The translations under genes and the position numbers were made by a program. Under the pieces are notes generated by a model. The model had not been told where the DNA came from. It saw only the letters and a program-made list of their open reading frames with translations, and made no database searches. 64,000 nt of DNA from Pedobacter nanyangensis (GTDB taxonomy: Bacteria > Bacteroidota > Bacteroidia > Sphingobacteriales > Sphingobacteriaceae), in the NCBI RefSeq assembly GCF_003313505.1, contig NZ_QMHO01000006.1, forward strand, positions 1 through 64,000, written 5' to 3'. The stretch's first letter is position 1, and each line of letters begins with the position of its first letter. Shown one piece after another: positions 52,110-61,570 of this stretch.

Positions 52110-52819
52110 TTTTTGATGCGATTTTTAATTGCAGCAAAGATGCTAATAATAGTGTTCAGTTCACAGTTTTCAGTTCACAGTTTTCCAAAACCTAAAAGGT
52201 TTGGCCCAACAGGAGTTTTAAATGATAGGGAAAAGCAACCGAGGTGCCAAATCGCCGCTGCAGCCCCGCCCCAAGCTCATACGCCTGCAGGCCTTAGCCA
52301 CAAGGCAGGTATCCGCTGGTGACGGGTTTAGTTGGCAAGTGCCGTGCACAGGTGAGAGCACCCTAAACCCAATGTTGGCAGGAATACCTTTTGGCAGCAC
52401 TGCCGCCGCTTGCCTATCGCGCTGAGTTCATCAAAGCGCTTCGCCTTGCAACACATCCCTTCATAAATTCAACAAACAGGCCTACAAAAAGATTGTGGCT
52501 AAAAGCAGGACTATTAAAGTCACTAAAACTAAACGGGCCTTTTCAACGTTTAAAATCAAAGCAACACAATTTATCAACAAGTTGCCCCATTAAAGTATTG
52601 ACCTTATGAGTAAAAGGCCCAAGCTTTAAAGAAAATTTTTGAAAAATATCTTGCAGATTAAAATCCATTTTCCTACAATTGTGCCATAATTCCCAGAAAG
52701 TTTATCTGAATACCTTCCAAAAAAAATCTTAGCAAGAAAATTTCTTAAATCTTTTGAGCCTCTTTTTTGGTTGTATGATTTGGTTAAACCCTAAAAATAA
52801 AATTCTCGACAAGACATAA
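52110..52819. other. 710-bp gap with a GC-rich island before rho
   Basis: Begins with two 14-bp tandem repeats (TTCAGTTCACAGTT, 52155-52184), continues with an unusually GC-rich stretch (52225-52450) and ends AT-rich. Two short frames overlap on opposite strands (52222-52425 plus and 52218-52400 minus), neither convincing. A structured RNA or a gene relic is possible. I identified no known RNA family. Confidence 0.5.
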
Positions 52820-54547
52820 ATGTTTAGTAAAACAGAACTAACTGAAAAGCTTACTACCGAACTGCGTGAGTTAGCAAAAGCAAATGGTGTAGATAAAGCA
52901 GGTGATTTGCGCAAAAGCGATTTAATTGAAGAAATTCTTAAAAGACAAGCGGCAAACGCCGAAGTGGCGGTTACGCCAGAGCCCCAAGCCGAAGTAAATA
53001 CCGAAAAGCCTGCCAGAAAAAGAACACGTATTGTAAAAGAAAATAAGGAGGCCGCTCCAGTGGCCGAGGAGAAAAAAGCTCCCATAGAAACCAAAAAGGA
53101 AAAAGTACAGAAACCAACCCTTTTTGACGACGACCTGATTGAAATTCCTACTCCCGATTTTGAGGCCATTGCCCTGGTTACCGGCCAAGACCTGCAAAAA
53201 CAAGAAAGCATTGCCGACAAACTGGAAAACCAAAAGAAAAAAAGAGAACGTATCTCGAAGGATAAATCAGCAAACCCAAGCGATGCGGAAGTGATTGTGG
53301 TGAACGAAAAACCTGCCAAGGAAGAAAAACCACAGGCAGAACAAAACCAACCACAAAGAAAGCAGAACAATAACGGCAACAACGGCAACAACAACCAAAA
53401 ACAGAACGAAACCAGCTACTCCAACCTGGATTTTGACAACACCATCACCAACGAAGGCGTTTTGGAAATTATGCCCGATGGTTACGGCTTTTTACGTTCA
53501 GCGGATTATAACTATCTATCGTCTCCTGATGATATCTATGTTTCGCAATCGCAAATCAAATTATTTGGTTTAAAAACTGGAGATACGGTTAACGGCAGTA
53601 TCCGCCCACCAAAAGAAGGCGAAAAATACTTCCCTTTGGTTAAAGTAATCAGCATTAACGGCCGTGTACCTGCCGATGTACGTGACCGTGTGCCTTTCGA
53701 TTACCTGACCCCACTTTTCCCAACCGAGAAATTGGACCTGTTTATTGAAAGCAGCAACCACTCTACCCGTATCATGGATTTGTTTACCCCCATTGGTAAA
53801 GGGCAACGTGGTTTAATTGTTGCGCAACCAAAAACGGGTAAAACCAACCTATTAAAAGAAGTAGCCAACGCTATAGCCAAAAACCATCCAGAGGTTTATT
53901 TGATCATCTTGCTAATTGACGAACGTCCGGAAGAGGTAACCGATATGGCACGCAGCGTAAGAGCAGAGGTGATTTCTTCTACGTTTGACGAACCTGCCGA
54001 AAGACACGTGAAGATTGCCAATATTGTGCTGGAAAAATCGAAACGATTGGTGGAATGCGGCCATGATGTAGTGATCTTACTTGACTCGATTACCCGTTTG
54101 GCAAGAGCTTACAATACTACAGCGCCGGCATCGGGCAAAATCCTTTCTGGCGGTGTTGATGCCAACGCTTTACACAAACCAAAACGTTTCTTTGGTGCCG
54201 CCCGTAACATCGAAAAAGGTGGATCCTTAACTATTTTAGCTACCGCCCTAACAGAAACTGGCTCTAAAATGGATGAGGTGATTTTCGAAGAGTTTAAAGG
54301 TACTGGCAACATGGAACTTCAGCTTGACCGTAAATTGGCCAACAAACGTATCTTCCCGGCTATCGATATCACCGCATCAAGTACCCGCAGAGATGACCTA
54401 TTATTAGACAGAGAAACCTTGCAGCGTATTTGGGTATTGCGCAACCACTTGGCCGACATGAACAGCCAAGAAGCTATGGAGCTGATACAGGCCCAAATTA
54501 AAGGCACCAAGAGCAACGAAGAATTCCTACTTGGAATGAACGGATAA
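52820..54547 (+). CDS. rho: Transcription termination factor Rho with long disordered insert
   Basis: 575 residues, longer than E. coli Rho (419). The N-terminal Rho_N helices ([20 protein letters not shown]) are followed by about 150 residues of low complexity rich in Glu, Lys, Asn and Gln ([20 protein letters not shown]), then the CSD RNA-binding fold ([20 protein letters not shown]), Walker [10 protein letters not shown], Walker [17 protein letters not shown] and Q-loop region [20 protein letters not shown] residues. It ends transcription by pulling RNA. In Bacteroides such inserts drive condensate formation, so this may occur here as well. Confidence 0.97.
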   Translation: MFSKTELTEKLTTELRELAKANGVDKAGDLRKSDLIEEILKRQAANAEVAVTPEPQAEVNTEKPARKRTRIVKENKEAAPVAEEKKAPIETKKEKVQKPTLFDDDLIEIPTPDFEAIALVTGQDLQKQESIADKLENQKKKRERISKDKSANPSDAEVIVVNEKPAKEEKPQAEQNQPQRKQNNNGNNGNNNQKQNETSYSNLDFDNTITNEGVLEIMPDGYGFLRSADYNYLSSPDDIYVSQSQIKLFGLKTGDTVNGSIRPPKEGEKYFPLVKVISINGRVPADVRDRVPFDYLTPLFPTEKLDLFIESSNHSTRIMDLFTPIGKGQRGLIVAQPKTGKTNLLKEVANAIAKNHPEVYLIILLIDERPEEVTDMARSVRAEVISSTFDEPAERHVKIANIVLEKSKRLVECGHDVVILLDSITRLARAYNTTAPASGKILSGGVDANALHKPKRFFGAARNIEKGGSLTILATALTETGSKMDEVIFEEFKGTGNMELQLDRKLANKRIFPAIDITASSTRRDDLLLDRETLQRIWVLRNHLADMNSQEAMELIQAQIKGTKSNEEFLLGMNG

Positions 54548-54622
54548 AATAGTATAGCCACTAGCGTATTGCGTATATAGAAATCGCAATACGCTTTACG
54601 CTTTACGCAATACTAAATTCAA

Positions 54623-55294
54623 ATGTTTAACCTCGCTAATGCTTTAACCCTGGCCAACCTGTTATCAGGCTGTATAGGTATTGTATTTTGTTTTAATGGC
54701 GATTTAAAATCTGCGGCCTATTTTGTGATCCTATCGGGAATATTTGATTTTTTTGATGGAATGGCCGCACGTGCATTAAAAATCAAAGATGGTATTGGAA
54801 AGGAGCTCGACTCATTGGCTGACATGGTGAGCTTTGGCTTTTTGCCCGGAGCAGTAATGTTCCATTTGTTTAAGGCAAGCAACAGCAGTTCTGAATATTT
54901 GCCCTACCTAGGCTTCCTGATTACCCTGTTTTCGGCCCTAAGGCTGGCCAAATTTAATACAGACACTCGGCAAACGGTAGATTTTATAGGCCTTAACACA
55001 CCCATGAATACACTGTTTATGGTATCGTTACCCTACGTAGCCGATTACCATCCGCAAGTGATTGGAAATTGGGTGGTACTAGCGGCCATTTCCGTAGTGA
55101 GCAGTTACCTGTTGATCAGTGAAATCAGGATATTTTCCCTAAAATTCAGCAACTTTAGCTGGGGAGAGCATAAAATCAAATTCATTTTCATGGTTTTATC
55201 CCTGGCATTATTCTGCTGGCAACAATTTGTGGCACTGCCGCTAATATTATTACTTTATATCGGTCTGTCTTTTGTGTATTTCAAGAACAGATAA
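54623..55294 (+). CDS. pssA: CDP-diacylglycerol-serine O-phosphatidyltransferase
   Basis: 223 residues, about six helices. The CDP-alcohol phosphotransferase motif D-G-x2-A-R-x8-G-x3-D-x3-D is complete (FFDGMAARALKIKDGIGKEL, then DSLAD). It makes phosphatidylserine, the precursor of phosphatidylethanolamine, in the inner membrane. It lies 75 nt after rho, with a hairpin of CGTATTGCG between them. Confidence 0.93.
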   Translation: MFNLANALTLANLLSGCIGIVFCFNGDLKSAAYFVILSGIFDFFDGMAARALKIKDGIGKELDSLADMVSFGFLPGAVMFHLFKASNSSSEYLPYLGFLITLFSALRLAKFNTDTRQTVDFIGLNTPMNTLFMVSLPYVADYHPQVIGNWVVLAAISVVSSYLLISEIRIFSLKFSNFSWGEHKIKFIFMVLSLALFCWQQFVALPLILLLYIGLSFVYFKNR

Positions 55295-55308
55295 AGGCTA
55301 TTAGAAAC

Positions 55309-55349
55309 AAAGCCCAATAGCGCTAAAGTTGTTGCTGCAATTGGGCTTT
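55309..55349 (-). terminator. Terminator whose 5' arm lies within the Hpt gene
   Basis: Minus strand AAAGCCCAAT and ATTGGGCTTT, with TTTGTTTC after. The 5' arm encodes the last residues of the gene at 55323, so gene end and hairpin overlap. It may also slow the oncoming pssA transcript. Confidence 0.7.
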
Positions 55350-55700
55350 TGATTTGGCCACTTGCCCCAAAATGATCTGCAGTTCCTGCTTGATTTCAGT
55401 GAGCGCCTGCGGGATTCGATCAACCTCAATACCTTCTTTCGCATTACGTTCAATAAGCTGCATATAATCCCTGATATCTTCCCGGCCCACGTAGTAAAAA
55501 GTAGGCTTCACCTTATGGGCAAACTCCGATGCCGCTTTCCAATCCTTTGCATCTACGGCCCTTTGCAAATCCTCTAGGTATACCGGGATCTGTTCTACCA
55601 AAGTATCGAGCATTTCAATCATAAATTCGGCGCTATCGCCAGACATCTCTTTCAGGTATGACAAATCTAAATCTTCTTTACTTTTAGCCGGATTAATCAT
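55323..55700 (-). CDS. Hpt (histidine phosphotransfer) domain protein
   Basis: 125 residues, a single helical Hpt domain. The phospho-His sits in ASEFAHKVKPTFYYVG. It has the FAHKVKP pattern, close to the usual H-x-L-K-G/S. It would shuttle phosphate between a hybrid kinase and a receiver. No partner lies nearby. The receiver at 10070 is a candidate only by type. Confidence 0.88.
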   Translation of the reverse strand: MINPAKSKEDLDLSYLKEMSGDSAEFMIEMLDTLVEQIPVYLEDLQRAVDAKDWKAASEFAHKVKPTFYYVGREDIRDYMQLIERNAKEGIEVDRIPQALTEIKQELQIILGQVAKSKAQLQQQL

Positions 55701-55712
55701 TTGGTTTATACT

Positions 55713-56204
55713 TTATATTTTTTGAACAGTTAATTTATCGGTCAAGTTAGCTAAAATGGCCGATACTTTTTCCCCAAAAATAGGATGAATAAAATTTTCG
55801 GCAATTTCATTTAAAGGTTCCAGTACAAATCTTCGCTTATGCATCTCTGGGTGTGGCAATTGCAATGCCTGGCTATCCAACACCAAATCGGCATAAAAAA
55901 TAAGATCAATATCTATCAAACGCTGTCCCCATCGCTCTAGTCTTACACGGCCCATTTTCTGCTCAATGCCCAGCAGGGTTTGCAGCAATTCCATTGGAGA
56001 CAAGGTGCTTTTTACGGCAATGGCCTGGTTTAAAAAGTTGGGCTGGTCTGTTTTGCCCCATGCAGCAGTTTCGTAAACACCCGACTGCGCAAAAACCACG
56101 CCCACTTCCTTTTCTATATAGGAAATGGCTGCTGTAAGGTTGTGCGCCCTGTTGCCTAAATTAGTACCAAGTAACAAATAAGCATCTCTGCGATCTAATT
56201 TCAT
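55713..56204 (-). CDS. folK: HPPK, 6-hydroxymethyl-7,8-dihydropterin pyrophosphokinase
   Basis: 163 residues. LLGTNLGNRAHNL at the start, LERWGQRLIDIDLIFYADLV (R-W-x-x-R-x-I-D-x-D-L motif, ATP/Mg binding) and the H-P-x-M-H-x-R-x-F-V motif in LPHEMHKRRFVLEPL-like residues. It pyrophosphorylates the pterin for folate. It starts 12 nt before the Hpt gene in the same direction. Confidence 0.95.
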   Translation of the reverse strand: MKLDRRDAYLLLGTNLGNRAHNLTAAISYIEKEVGVVFAQSGVYETAAWGKTDQPNFLNQAIAVKSTLSPMELLQTLLGIEQKMGRVRLERWGQRLIDIDLIFYADLVLDSQALQLPHPEMHKRRFVLEPLNEIAENFIHPIFGEKVSAILANLTDKLTVQKI

Positions 56205-56369
56205 GTAAGGTTAGTTTAACGCAAAAGTAAATCAGTTACTTCTTCATTTGAAATACCTGTTTATCACAATGCTTTTTTTAACTTTACAAACTTAAACCAA
56301 TAAATTTTAAAAACCTTTTTCGATCTTGTAAAATCGAATTATTTCATCACCTTAAAAACAAAACAAAAT

Positions 56370-58133
56370 ATGAAAGAGTTCTTCAAGTACGTTTTTGCTA
56401 CAGTGGTTGGCATCGTCCTTTCGACAGTTGTTTTAGGCATCCTGGGGTTTGTGGTCATTGTAGGCCTTATCTCCTCCGTAGGTAGCGACACCAAAACCGT
56501 CGTTAAGCCAAACTCCGTACTTTACCTCAATCTTGATCAGGCCATTACAGAACGTACGCCCAAAGAATCCTTTGGCAATGTGTTTGGCAGCGGCAACAAA
56601 AGCTTGGGTTTCTACGATGTGATCAGGGCCTTGCAAAAAGCCAAAACCGACGACAACATCCAAGCAGTTTACCTTAACGTAATGGCGCCACAGGCCGGCA
56701 TGGCTACCTTAACGGAGGTCAGAAATGCCATCCTGGATTTTAAAACCAGCAAAAAGCCCGTAATTGCCTATAGCGAAATATATTCCCAGGGCGCTTATTA
56801 TCTAGCTTCGGCGGCCACTAAGGTTTACCTTAACCCAGAAGGCGATCTTGAATTTAAGGGCTTTAAGGCCCAGCTCATGTTCTTTAAGGGGGCCTTGGAC
56901 AAACTGGGCATTGAGCCGCAGATTATCCGGGTGGGCAATTACAAAAGTGCCGTGGAACCTTTCATTAACACCAAAATGAGCGACTATAACCGCGAGCAGG
57001 TTAGTGTTTATGTCCATGGTTTATACCAAACATTTTTAAAAGGCATAGCCGATGCCCGCAAACTAAGTTCAGACACCTTGTTCCAAATTGCCGACCAACT
57101 GAAGATACAACATCCGAAAGATGCACTCACGCTTAAAATGGTGGACGGCCTGAAATATAAGGATGAAGTTTTAGACGAGCTCAGGGAAATTACCGATAAA
57201 AGCAAGAAAGATGACATCAACAGTGTCGCCATCAACGATTATATCAAAGACCTTCCTACGCAAGGCGATATTGCCTCTAAAAATAAAATAGCCGTAATTT
57301 ATGCCAACGGCGATATTATTGGCGGCGAAGGCTCTGATGAACAGATTGGTTCCGAACGCATTTCGCGTGCCATCAGGAAGGCCAGGTTGGACGAAGATGT
57401 TAAGGCCATTGTGCTGCGTGTAAACTCGGGCGGTGGCAGTGCGCTGGCTTCTGACGTGATTTGGAGAGAGGTTGAATTGAGCAAAAAAATCAAGCCTGTA
57501 ATGGCCTCTTTTGGCGACGTGGCAGCCTCGGGCGGTTACTATATCGGCTGTGCCGCCGACAGCATTTTTGTGCAGCCCAACACCATCACCGGTTCTATTG
57601 GGGTGTTTGGCATGTACATGAACCTGGAAAATCTGATGAACAACAAACTGGGAATCACCTTTGATGAGGTGAAAACCGGGAAATATGCAGATATCGCCAG
57701 CGCCTACAGGCCAATGACCCCTGCCGAAAGACTCATCATGCAAAAGGGCGTTAACAATATTTACCAAACTTTTATTACCAAGGTGGCCAATGGCAGAAAA
57801 AAAACCACGGCACAGGTTGACAGCTTGGGGGGTGGCCGCGTTTGGACCGGTAAAGATGCCGTAGCCAATGGTTTGGCCGACCGCATCGCCAGCTTTGGTG
57901 AGGCGATTGCTTCGGCAGCAAAAAAAGCAAAACTAAAGGATTATAAAGTGGTAGAGTATCCTGAAAAGATTGATCCTTTGAAAGAACTGTTGAGCAATGC
58001 CAAAGATAACGTGAGCGCCTACTACGCCAAAAAAGAGTTCGGCGAAAACTATGTGCTTTACCAACAGATGAAAAAAGCTATTGCCCAAGCTGGCATACAG
58101 GCTAGGCTTGATCACGAAATCATCATTAGATAA
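56370..58133 (+). CDS. sppA: Signal peptide peptidase SppA, 67K type
   Basis: 587 residues, the long two-domain form. An N-terminal membrane helix (about 6-30) anchors it in the inner membrane. The catalytic Lys is in RVGNYKSAVEPF and the catalytic Ser in GDVAASGGYYIG, both intact. It degrades cleaved signal peptides and other short membrane peptides. It is monocistronic or read with polX (58 nt later). Confidence 0.95.
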   Translation: MKEFFKYVFATVVGIVLSTVVLGILGFVVIVGLISSVGSDTKTVVKPNSVLYLNLDQAITERTPKESFGNVFGSGNKSLGFYDVIRALQKAKTDDNIQAVYLNVMAPQAGMATLTEVRNAILDFKTSKKPVIAYSEIYSQGAYYLASAATKVYLNPEGDLEFKGFKAQLMFFKGALDKLGIEPQIIRVGNYKSAVEPFINTKMSDYNREQVSVYVHGLYQTFLKGIADARKLSSDTLFQIADQLKIQHPKDALTLKMVDGLKYKDEVLDELREITDKSKKDDINSVAINDYIKDLPTQGDIASKNKIAVIYANGDIIGGEGSDEQIGSERISRAIRKARLDEDVKAIVLRVNSGGGSALASDVIWREVELSKKIKPVMASFGDVAASGGYYIGCAADSIFVQPNTITGSIGVFGMYMNLENLMNNKLGITFDEVKTGKYADIASAYRPMTPAERLIMQKGVNNIYQTFITKVANGRKKTTAQVDSLGGGRVWTGKDAVANGLADRIASFGEAIASAAKKAKLKDYKVVEYPEKIDPLKELLSNAKDNVSAYYAKKEFGENYVLYQQMKKAIAQAGIQARLDHEIIIR

Positions 58134-58191
58134 ACCTTTAAAGAGATTTTAGTTAAGCGTTTAAGACCAAACGCAACACAGATACTAAAAC

Positions 58192-59868
58192 ATGGAAAAC
58201 AAACCCATCGCACGTACGCTTAGGCTGTTGTCGCAGTTAATGGAGCTTCACCACGAAAACCCATTTAAGATAAAATCTGTAGCCAATGCTGCATTTAAAG
58301 TGGATAAACTACCCTTTGCCATTGCCAGTAGGCCCACCGCCCAAATTGACCAGATTGATGGCATAGGCAAAAGCATTGCCGCAAAAATTATTGAGCTGCT
58401 GGAAACGGGAACCATCCAGGAGCTGGAAACCCTGATTGGCCAAACGCCGCCCGGCATTATCGAAATGTTGGGCATTAAAGGCATAGGCCCCAAAAAGATA
58501 GCCATTATTTGGAACGACCTGCAAATAGAAAGCATTGGCGAGCTTTATTATGCCTGCAATGAAAACAGGCTGATAGAGGCCAAAGGTTTTGGCCTAAAAA
58601 CGCAGGAAGAAATTAAAAAGATACTGGAGTTCAAAATGGCGGCCAACGGCAAGTTCCTATATGCTCAGGCCGAGCCCATTATTAACGCACTATTTAGTAA
58701 ACTTGCAGTTTGGCTACGCCAGGCAGACATGTTAGCCTTGTTGGGCGTAGCGGGCGACTATAGAAGAGCGTGTGAAATTATTGACGAAGCCGTACTGGTT
58801 ATTGGCACTGAAAACCCCGACCTGCTGATTTCACTGCTCTCAACTTTTGAGCTTGGTTTTGAAGAAGCCGGCACCGATATTTTTACCGCCCAAACTGCCG
58901 ATGGCCTAAACATAAAGCTATTTGTAGTTACTACCGACAGCTTTTACCTTCAATACTTTAAGCTCACCGGAAGCGAAACACACGTAAACCAGGTGCTGGC
59001 CCTTGCAGGCAACCACGTGTTTCATGCCGAAGAAGATATTTACGAAAAGGCAGGGCTTGATTTTGTTTTGCCCGAGTTGCGCGAAGGCCTTAACGAAATA
59101 GATTTGGCTAAAAAACATCAGCTACCGCTACTGATTACCGATCGTGATTTAAAGGGCAGCCTGCACAACCACTCTGATTGGAGCGATGGGGTGCATACCC
59201 TTGAAGACATGGCCCTTTACTGCCGCGACCACCTTAAACTAGAATATTTGGGCATCTGCGACCATTCAAAATCAGCTTTTTACGCCAATGGCCTTAATGA
59301 ACAGCGGGTTTATGCCCAGCATCAGCAAATTAACGAGCTAAACCAAAAACTGGCTCCATTCAAAATATTTAAGGGTATAGAAAGTGATATTTTATATGAT
59401 GGATCGCTTGATTATACCGAAGATATTTTAAAAACATTTGATTTTGTGGTAGCCTCGGTGCACAGCCAGCTGAAGATGACCGAAGAAAAAGCTACCGAAA
59501 GACTGATCAAAGCCATTGAAAACCCTTATACTACCATTTTGGGACACCCAACGGGCCGCTTGTTGTTAAGTAGAAAAGGTTACGATGTTGATTTTAAAAA
59601 AGTAATTGATGCCTGTGCCGCCAACAAAGTAGTGATCGAAATAAATGCCAATCCACTTCGCTTGGATCTTGATTGGCGCTGGCATCGCTATGCGCTGGAA
59701 AAAGGCGTATTGCTATCCATCAATCCCGATGCCCACCGCAAAGAAGGCTTTTTGGATATGCGCTACGGCGTAATGGTAGCCCGCAAGGGCGGATTAACTG
59801 CCCAAAATTGCCTGAATGCTTTTTCACTACAACAAATCAGCGATTTCTTTAGCAGCAAGCGTCCATGA
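58192..59868 (+). CDS. PolX-family protein with intact PHP domain but degenerate polymerase site
   Basis: 558 residues. HhH and Pol-beta-like regions span about 1-310, the PHP domain 320-558. In the polymerase palm the consensus G-S-x-R-R-x-x-E-T-x-G-D-x-D reads G-D-Y-R-R-A-C-E-I-I-D-E-A-V (188-201), so both catalytic Asp are replaced (Glu199, Val201). The third, normally in D-L-R-V, is Lys242 (IKLFVV). All three metal-binding Asp are gone. The PHP metal motifs remain: HNHSDWSDG (325-333), LGICDHS, GIESDI, VASVHSQ, LGHPTG and NPDAHRKEG. I expect a 3'-5' exonuclease or phosphoesterase without polymerase activity. Confidence 0.88.
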   Translation: MENKPIARTLRLLSQLMELHHENPFKIKSVANAAFKVDKLPFAIASRPTAQIDQIDGIGKSIAAKIIELLETGTIQELETLIGQTPPGIIEMLGIKGIGPKKIAIIWNDLQIESIGELYYACNENRLIEAKGFGLKTQEEIKKILEFKMAANGKFLYAQAEPIINALFSKLAVWLRQADMLALLGVAGDYRRACEIIDEAVLVIGTENPDLLISLLSTFELGFEEAGTDIFTAQTADGLNIKLFVVTTDSFYLQYFKLTGSETHVNQVLALAGNHVFHAEEDIYEKAGLDFVLPELREGLNEIDLAKKHQLPLLITDRDLKGSLHNHSDWSDGVHTLEDMALYCRDHLKLEYLGICDHSKSAFYANGLNEQRVYAQHQQINELNQKLAPFKIFKGIESDILYDGSLDYTEDILKTFDFVVASVHSQLKMTEEKATERLIKAIENPYTTILGHPTGRLLLSRKGYDVDFKKVIDACAANKVVIEINANPLRLDLDWRWHRYALEKGVLLSINPDAHRKEGFLDMRYGVMVARKGGLTAQNCLNAFSLQQISDFFSSKRP

Positions 59869-60848
59869 ATAAAAAAAGTGTTTCCATAGTTATTCCCAAT
59901 TACAACGGCCGCCATTTGCTGGAAGAATTTCTTCCCTTTACGGTGCAGGCCGTTAAAAATGCGGGCGTTGACTATGAAATCATTATCGTAGACGATGCTT
60001 CCAGGGATGATTCGGTGGCATTTTTAAAACAGCACTACCCTGATGTCATTCTACTGGAAAGCGAAACCAACCAAGGTTTTTCCGTTACCTGTAACAAGGG
60101 CATTAGGCAGGCCAGCAAAGAACTGATGCTCATCCTGAACTCAGATATTAAGCTTAGCCCCAATTATTTCGACAACCAATGGCAATGTTTCCAAAACGAA
60201 AACACCTTTGGTGTAATGGGCCGCATTATGGATACCACTTCCAATACGCACGACGGACCAAGGCTGCCGGAAAGGTTTGGCTTTAAGTTTAAGCAAGGCA
60301 AAATCTACGAAACAAGCAACCCCAACTTGCCCGCCCCTACCATTTTCCTCTCTGGGGCCAATGCCCTGGTTTGCTCCAAAAAAATCAAACAGCTGCTTGG
60401 CTTCGACGAAATTTTTTCGCCCTTTTATTTTGAGGATGTAGATTTGGGCCTGCGGGCCTGGCGTTTGGGCTGGCAATGCTATTATGCTTTTGCTTCAAGC
60501 TGTTACCATATCGGCTCATCTACCATTAATGCCAATAATCTTAAAAAAAGTGTAAAGGCCACCTATTACCGCAACCGTTATATTTTACATGGCATACACC
60601 TAAACCCTACGCAATATGCTTGGTTTAAGGTGCAAACCTTTATCTTTGAGGTTTTACCCAAAACCCTGATGGGACAGTTTTGGGTATGGAAAAGCTATAG
60701 CGCATTGGGCACTTACCAAGAAAAGATGGCCAGCTCCAGGCTAAGGTTTAGCCAACAGGCCAAAACCACCGGGACAAAGCTCTCTCTTTTTTCGCTCAGC
60801 GCAAAAATTAAGGCGATATTGAAAGATGGGAACTATCAGGTTTCCTAA
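59865..60848 (+). CDS. Glycosyltransferase family 2
   Basis: 327 residues. GT-A core: SIVIPNYNGRHLLEEFLPFT, the DxD-like LILNSDIKL and a C-terminal dE/W-rich stretch YFEDVDLGLRAWRLGWQCYY, typical of rhamnosyl/fucosyl-type GT2. Cytosolic, peripheral. It overlaps the PolX stop by 4 bases and leads a three-gene glycosyltransferase unit. Acceptor unknown, likely LPS, capsule or protein glycan. Confidence 0.9.
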   Translation: MNKKSVSIVIPNYNGRHLLEEFLPFTVQAVKNAGVDYEIIIVDDASRDDSVAFLKQHYPDVILLESETNQGFSVTCNKGIRQASKELMLILNSDIKLSPNYFDNQWQCFQNENTFGVMGRIMDTTSNTHDGPRLPERFGFKFKQGKIYETSNPNLPAPTIFLSGANALVCSKKIKQLLGFDEIFSPFYFEDVDLGLRAWRLGWQCYYAFASSCYHIGSSTINANNLKKSVKATYYRNRYILHGIHLNPTQYAWFKVQTFIFEVLPKTLMGQFWVWKSYSALGTYQEKMASSRLRFSQQAKTTGTKLSLFSLSAKIKAILKDGNYQVS

Positions 60849-60859
60849 AAATTTCTGGA

Positions 60860-61570
60860 ATGACTGAAGCAATTGTAATTACCCCTGTTAAAAATGCCAT
60901 AGAAAATACGCTGCAAACCATTGCAGCCATTAAACAAAGCAGCATTGCGCTGGAGTATATTGTGTATAACGATTTTAGCGATAATGAAACTACGGAAGCA
61001 CTTGCCCAAAGTGCTGCCCAGCTAGGTTTTGAGCTGGTTAATTTGGAAGATATTACCGACACGCCATCGCCCAACTATAATTTGGTGCTGGAAGATGCAC
61101 AAAGACGTGCCCTAGCTAAAAATTTGCCTTTAATTGTGGTTGAGTCTGATGTAGAAGTAAAGCCAGATACCTTTAGCAAACTGCTTGATTTTAACGAAAA
61201 GCTGCCTGATGCCGGTATGGTAGGTGCCGTTACGGTTGATGACCGGGGCGAAATCAATTTCCCGTACCTGAAGTTTAAGGGCCGCACCGAAGACTTTACC
61301 GATACCAACCGCAGCCTTAGCTTTTGCTGTACGCTAATGAGCATCCCCTTTTTAAGCAGCTATAGTTTTAAGGGGCTTGACCGTAGCAAGGACTGGTACG
61401 ATACCATCATCTCCAAAAAATCAATTGCCTTAAATTTCAAAAACTATATTTTGTTTAACGCCCCTGTTTATCACAAGGCGCACGGCAGTCGCCCGTGGAA
61501 ACAATTGAAATACACCAATCCCTGGAAATATTACTGGCAAAAATTCACCAAAGGAAGAGATAAAATCTGA
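60860..61570 (+). CDS. Glycosyltransferase, GT2-like
   Basis: 236 residues with the GT-A opening AIVITPVKNAIENTLQTIAA, a V-V-E-S-D-V-E-V metal-binding loop (LPLIVVESDVEVKP) and a C-terminus that ends in aromatic K/W residues (WKYYWQKFTKGR). It starts 11 nt after the previous glycosyltransferase and its stop overlaps the next gene start (TGATG), so all three act together. Confidence 0.85.
   Translation: MTEAIVITPVKNAIENTLQTIAAIKQSSIALEYIVYNDFSDNETTEALAQSAAQLGFELVNLEDITDTPSPNYNLVLEDAQRRALAKNLPLIVVESDVEVKPDTFSKLLDFNEKLPDAGMVGAVTVDDRGEINFPYLKFKGRTEDFTDTNRSLSFCCTLMSIPFLSSYSFKGLDRSKDWYDTIISKKSIALNFKNYILFNAPVYHKAHGSRPWKQLKYTNPWKYYWQKFTKGRDKI

Noticed and set aside
52222..52425. Plus-strand 67-residue frame in the GC-rich island
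   Set aside because: An equally long frame exists on the other strand, and composition is unlike neighbouring proteins.
52225..52450. RNase P, tmRNA or SRP RNA in the GC-rich island
   Set aside because: The characteristic conserved motifs of these RNAs were not found on either strand.
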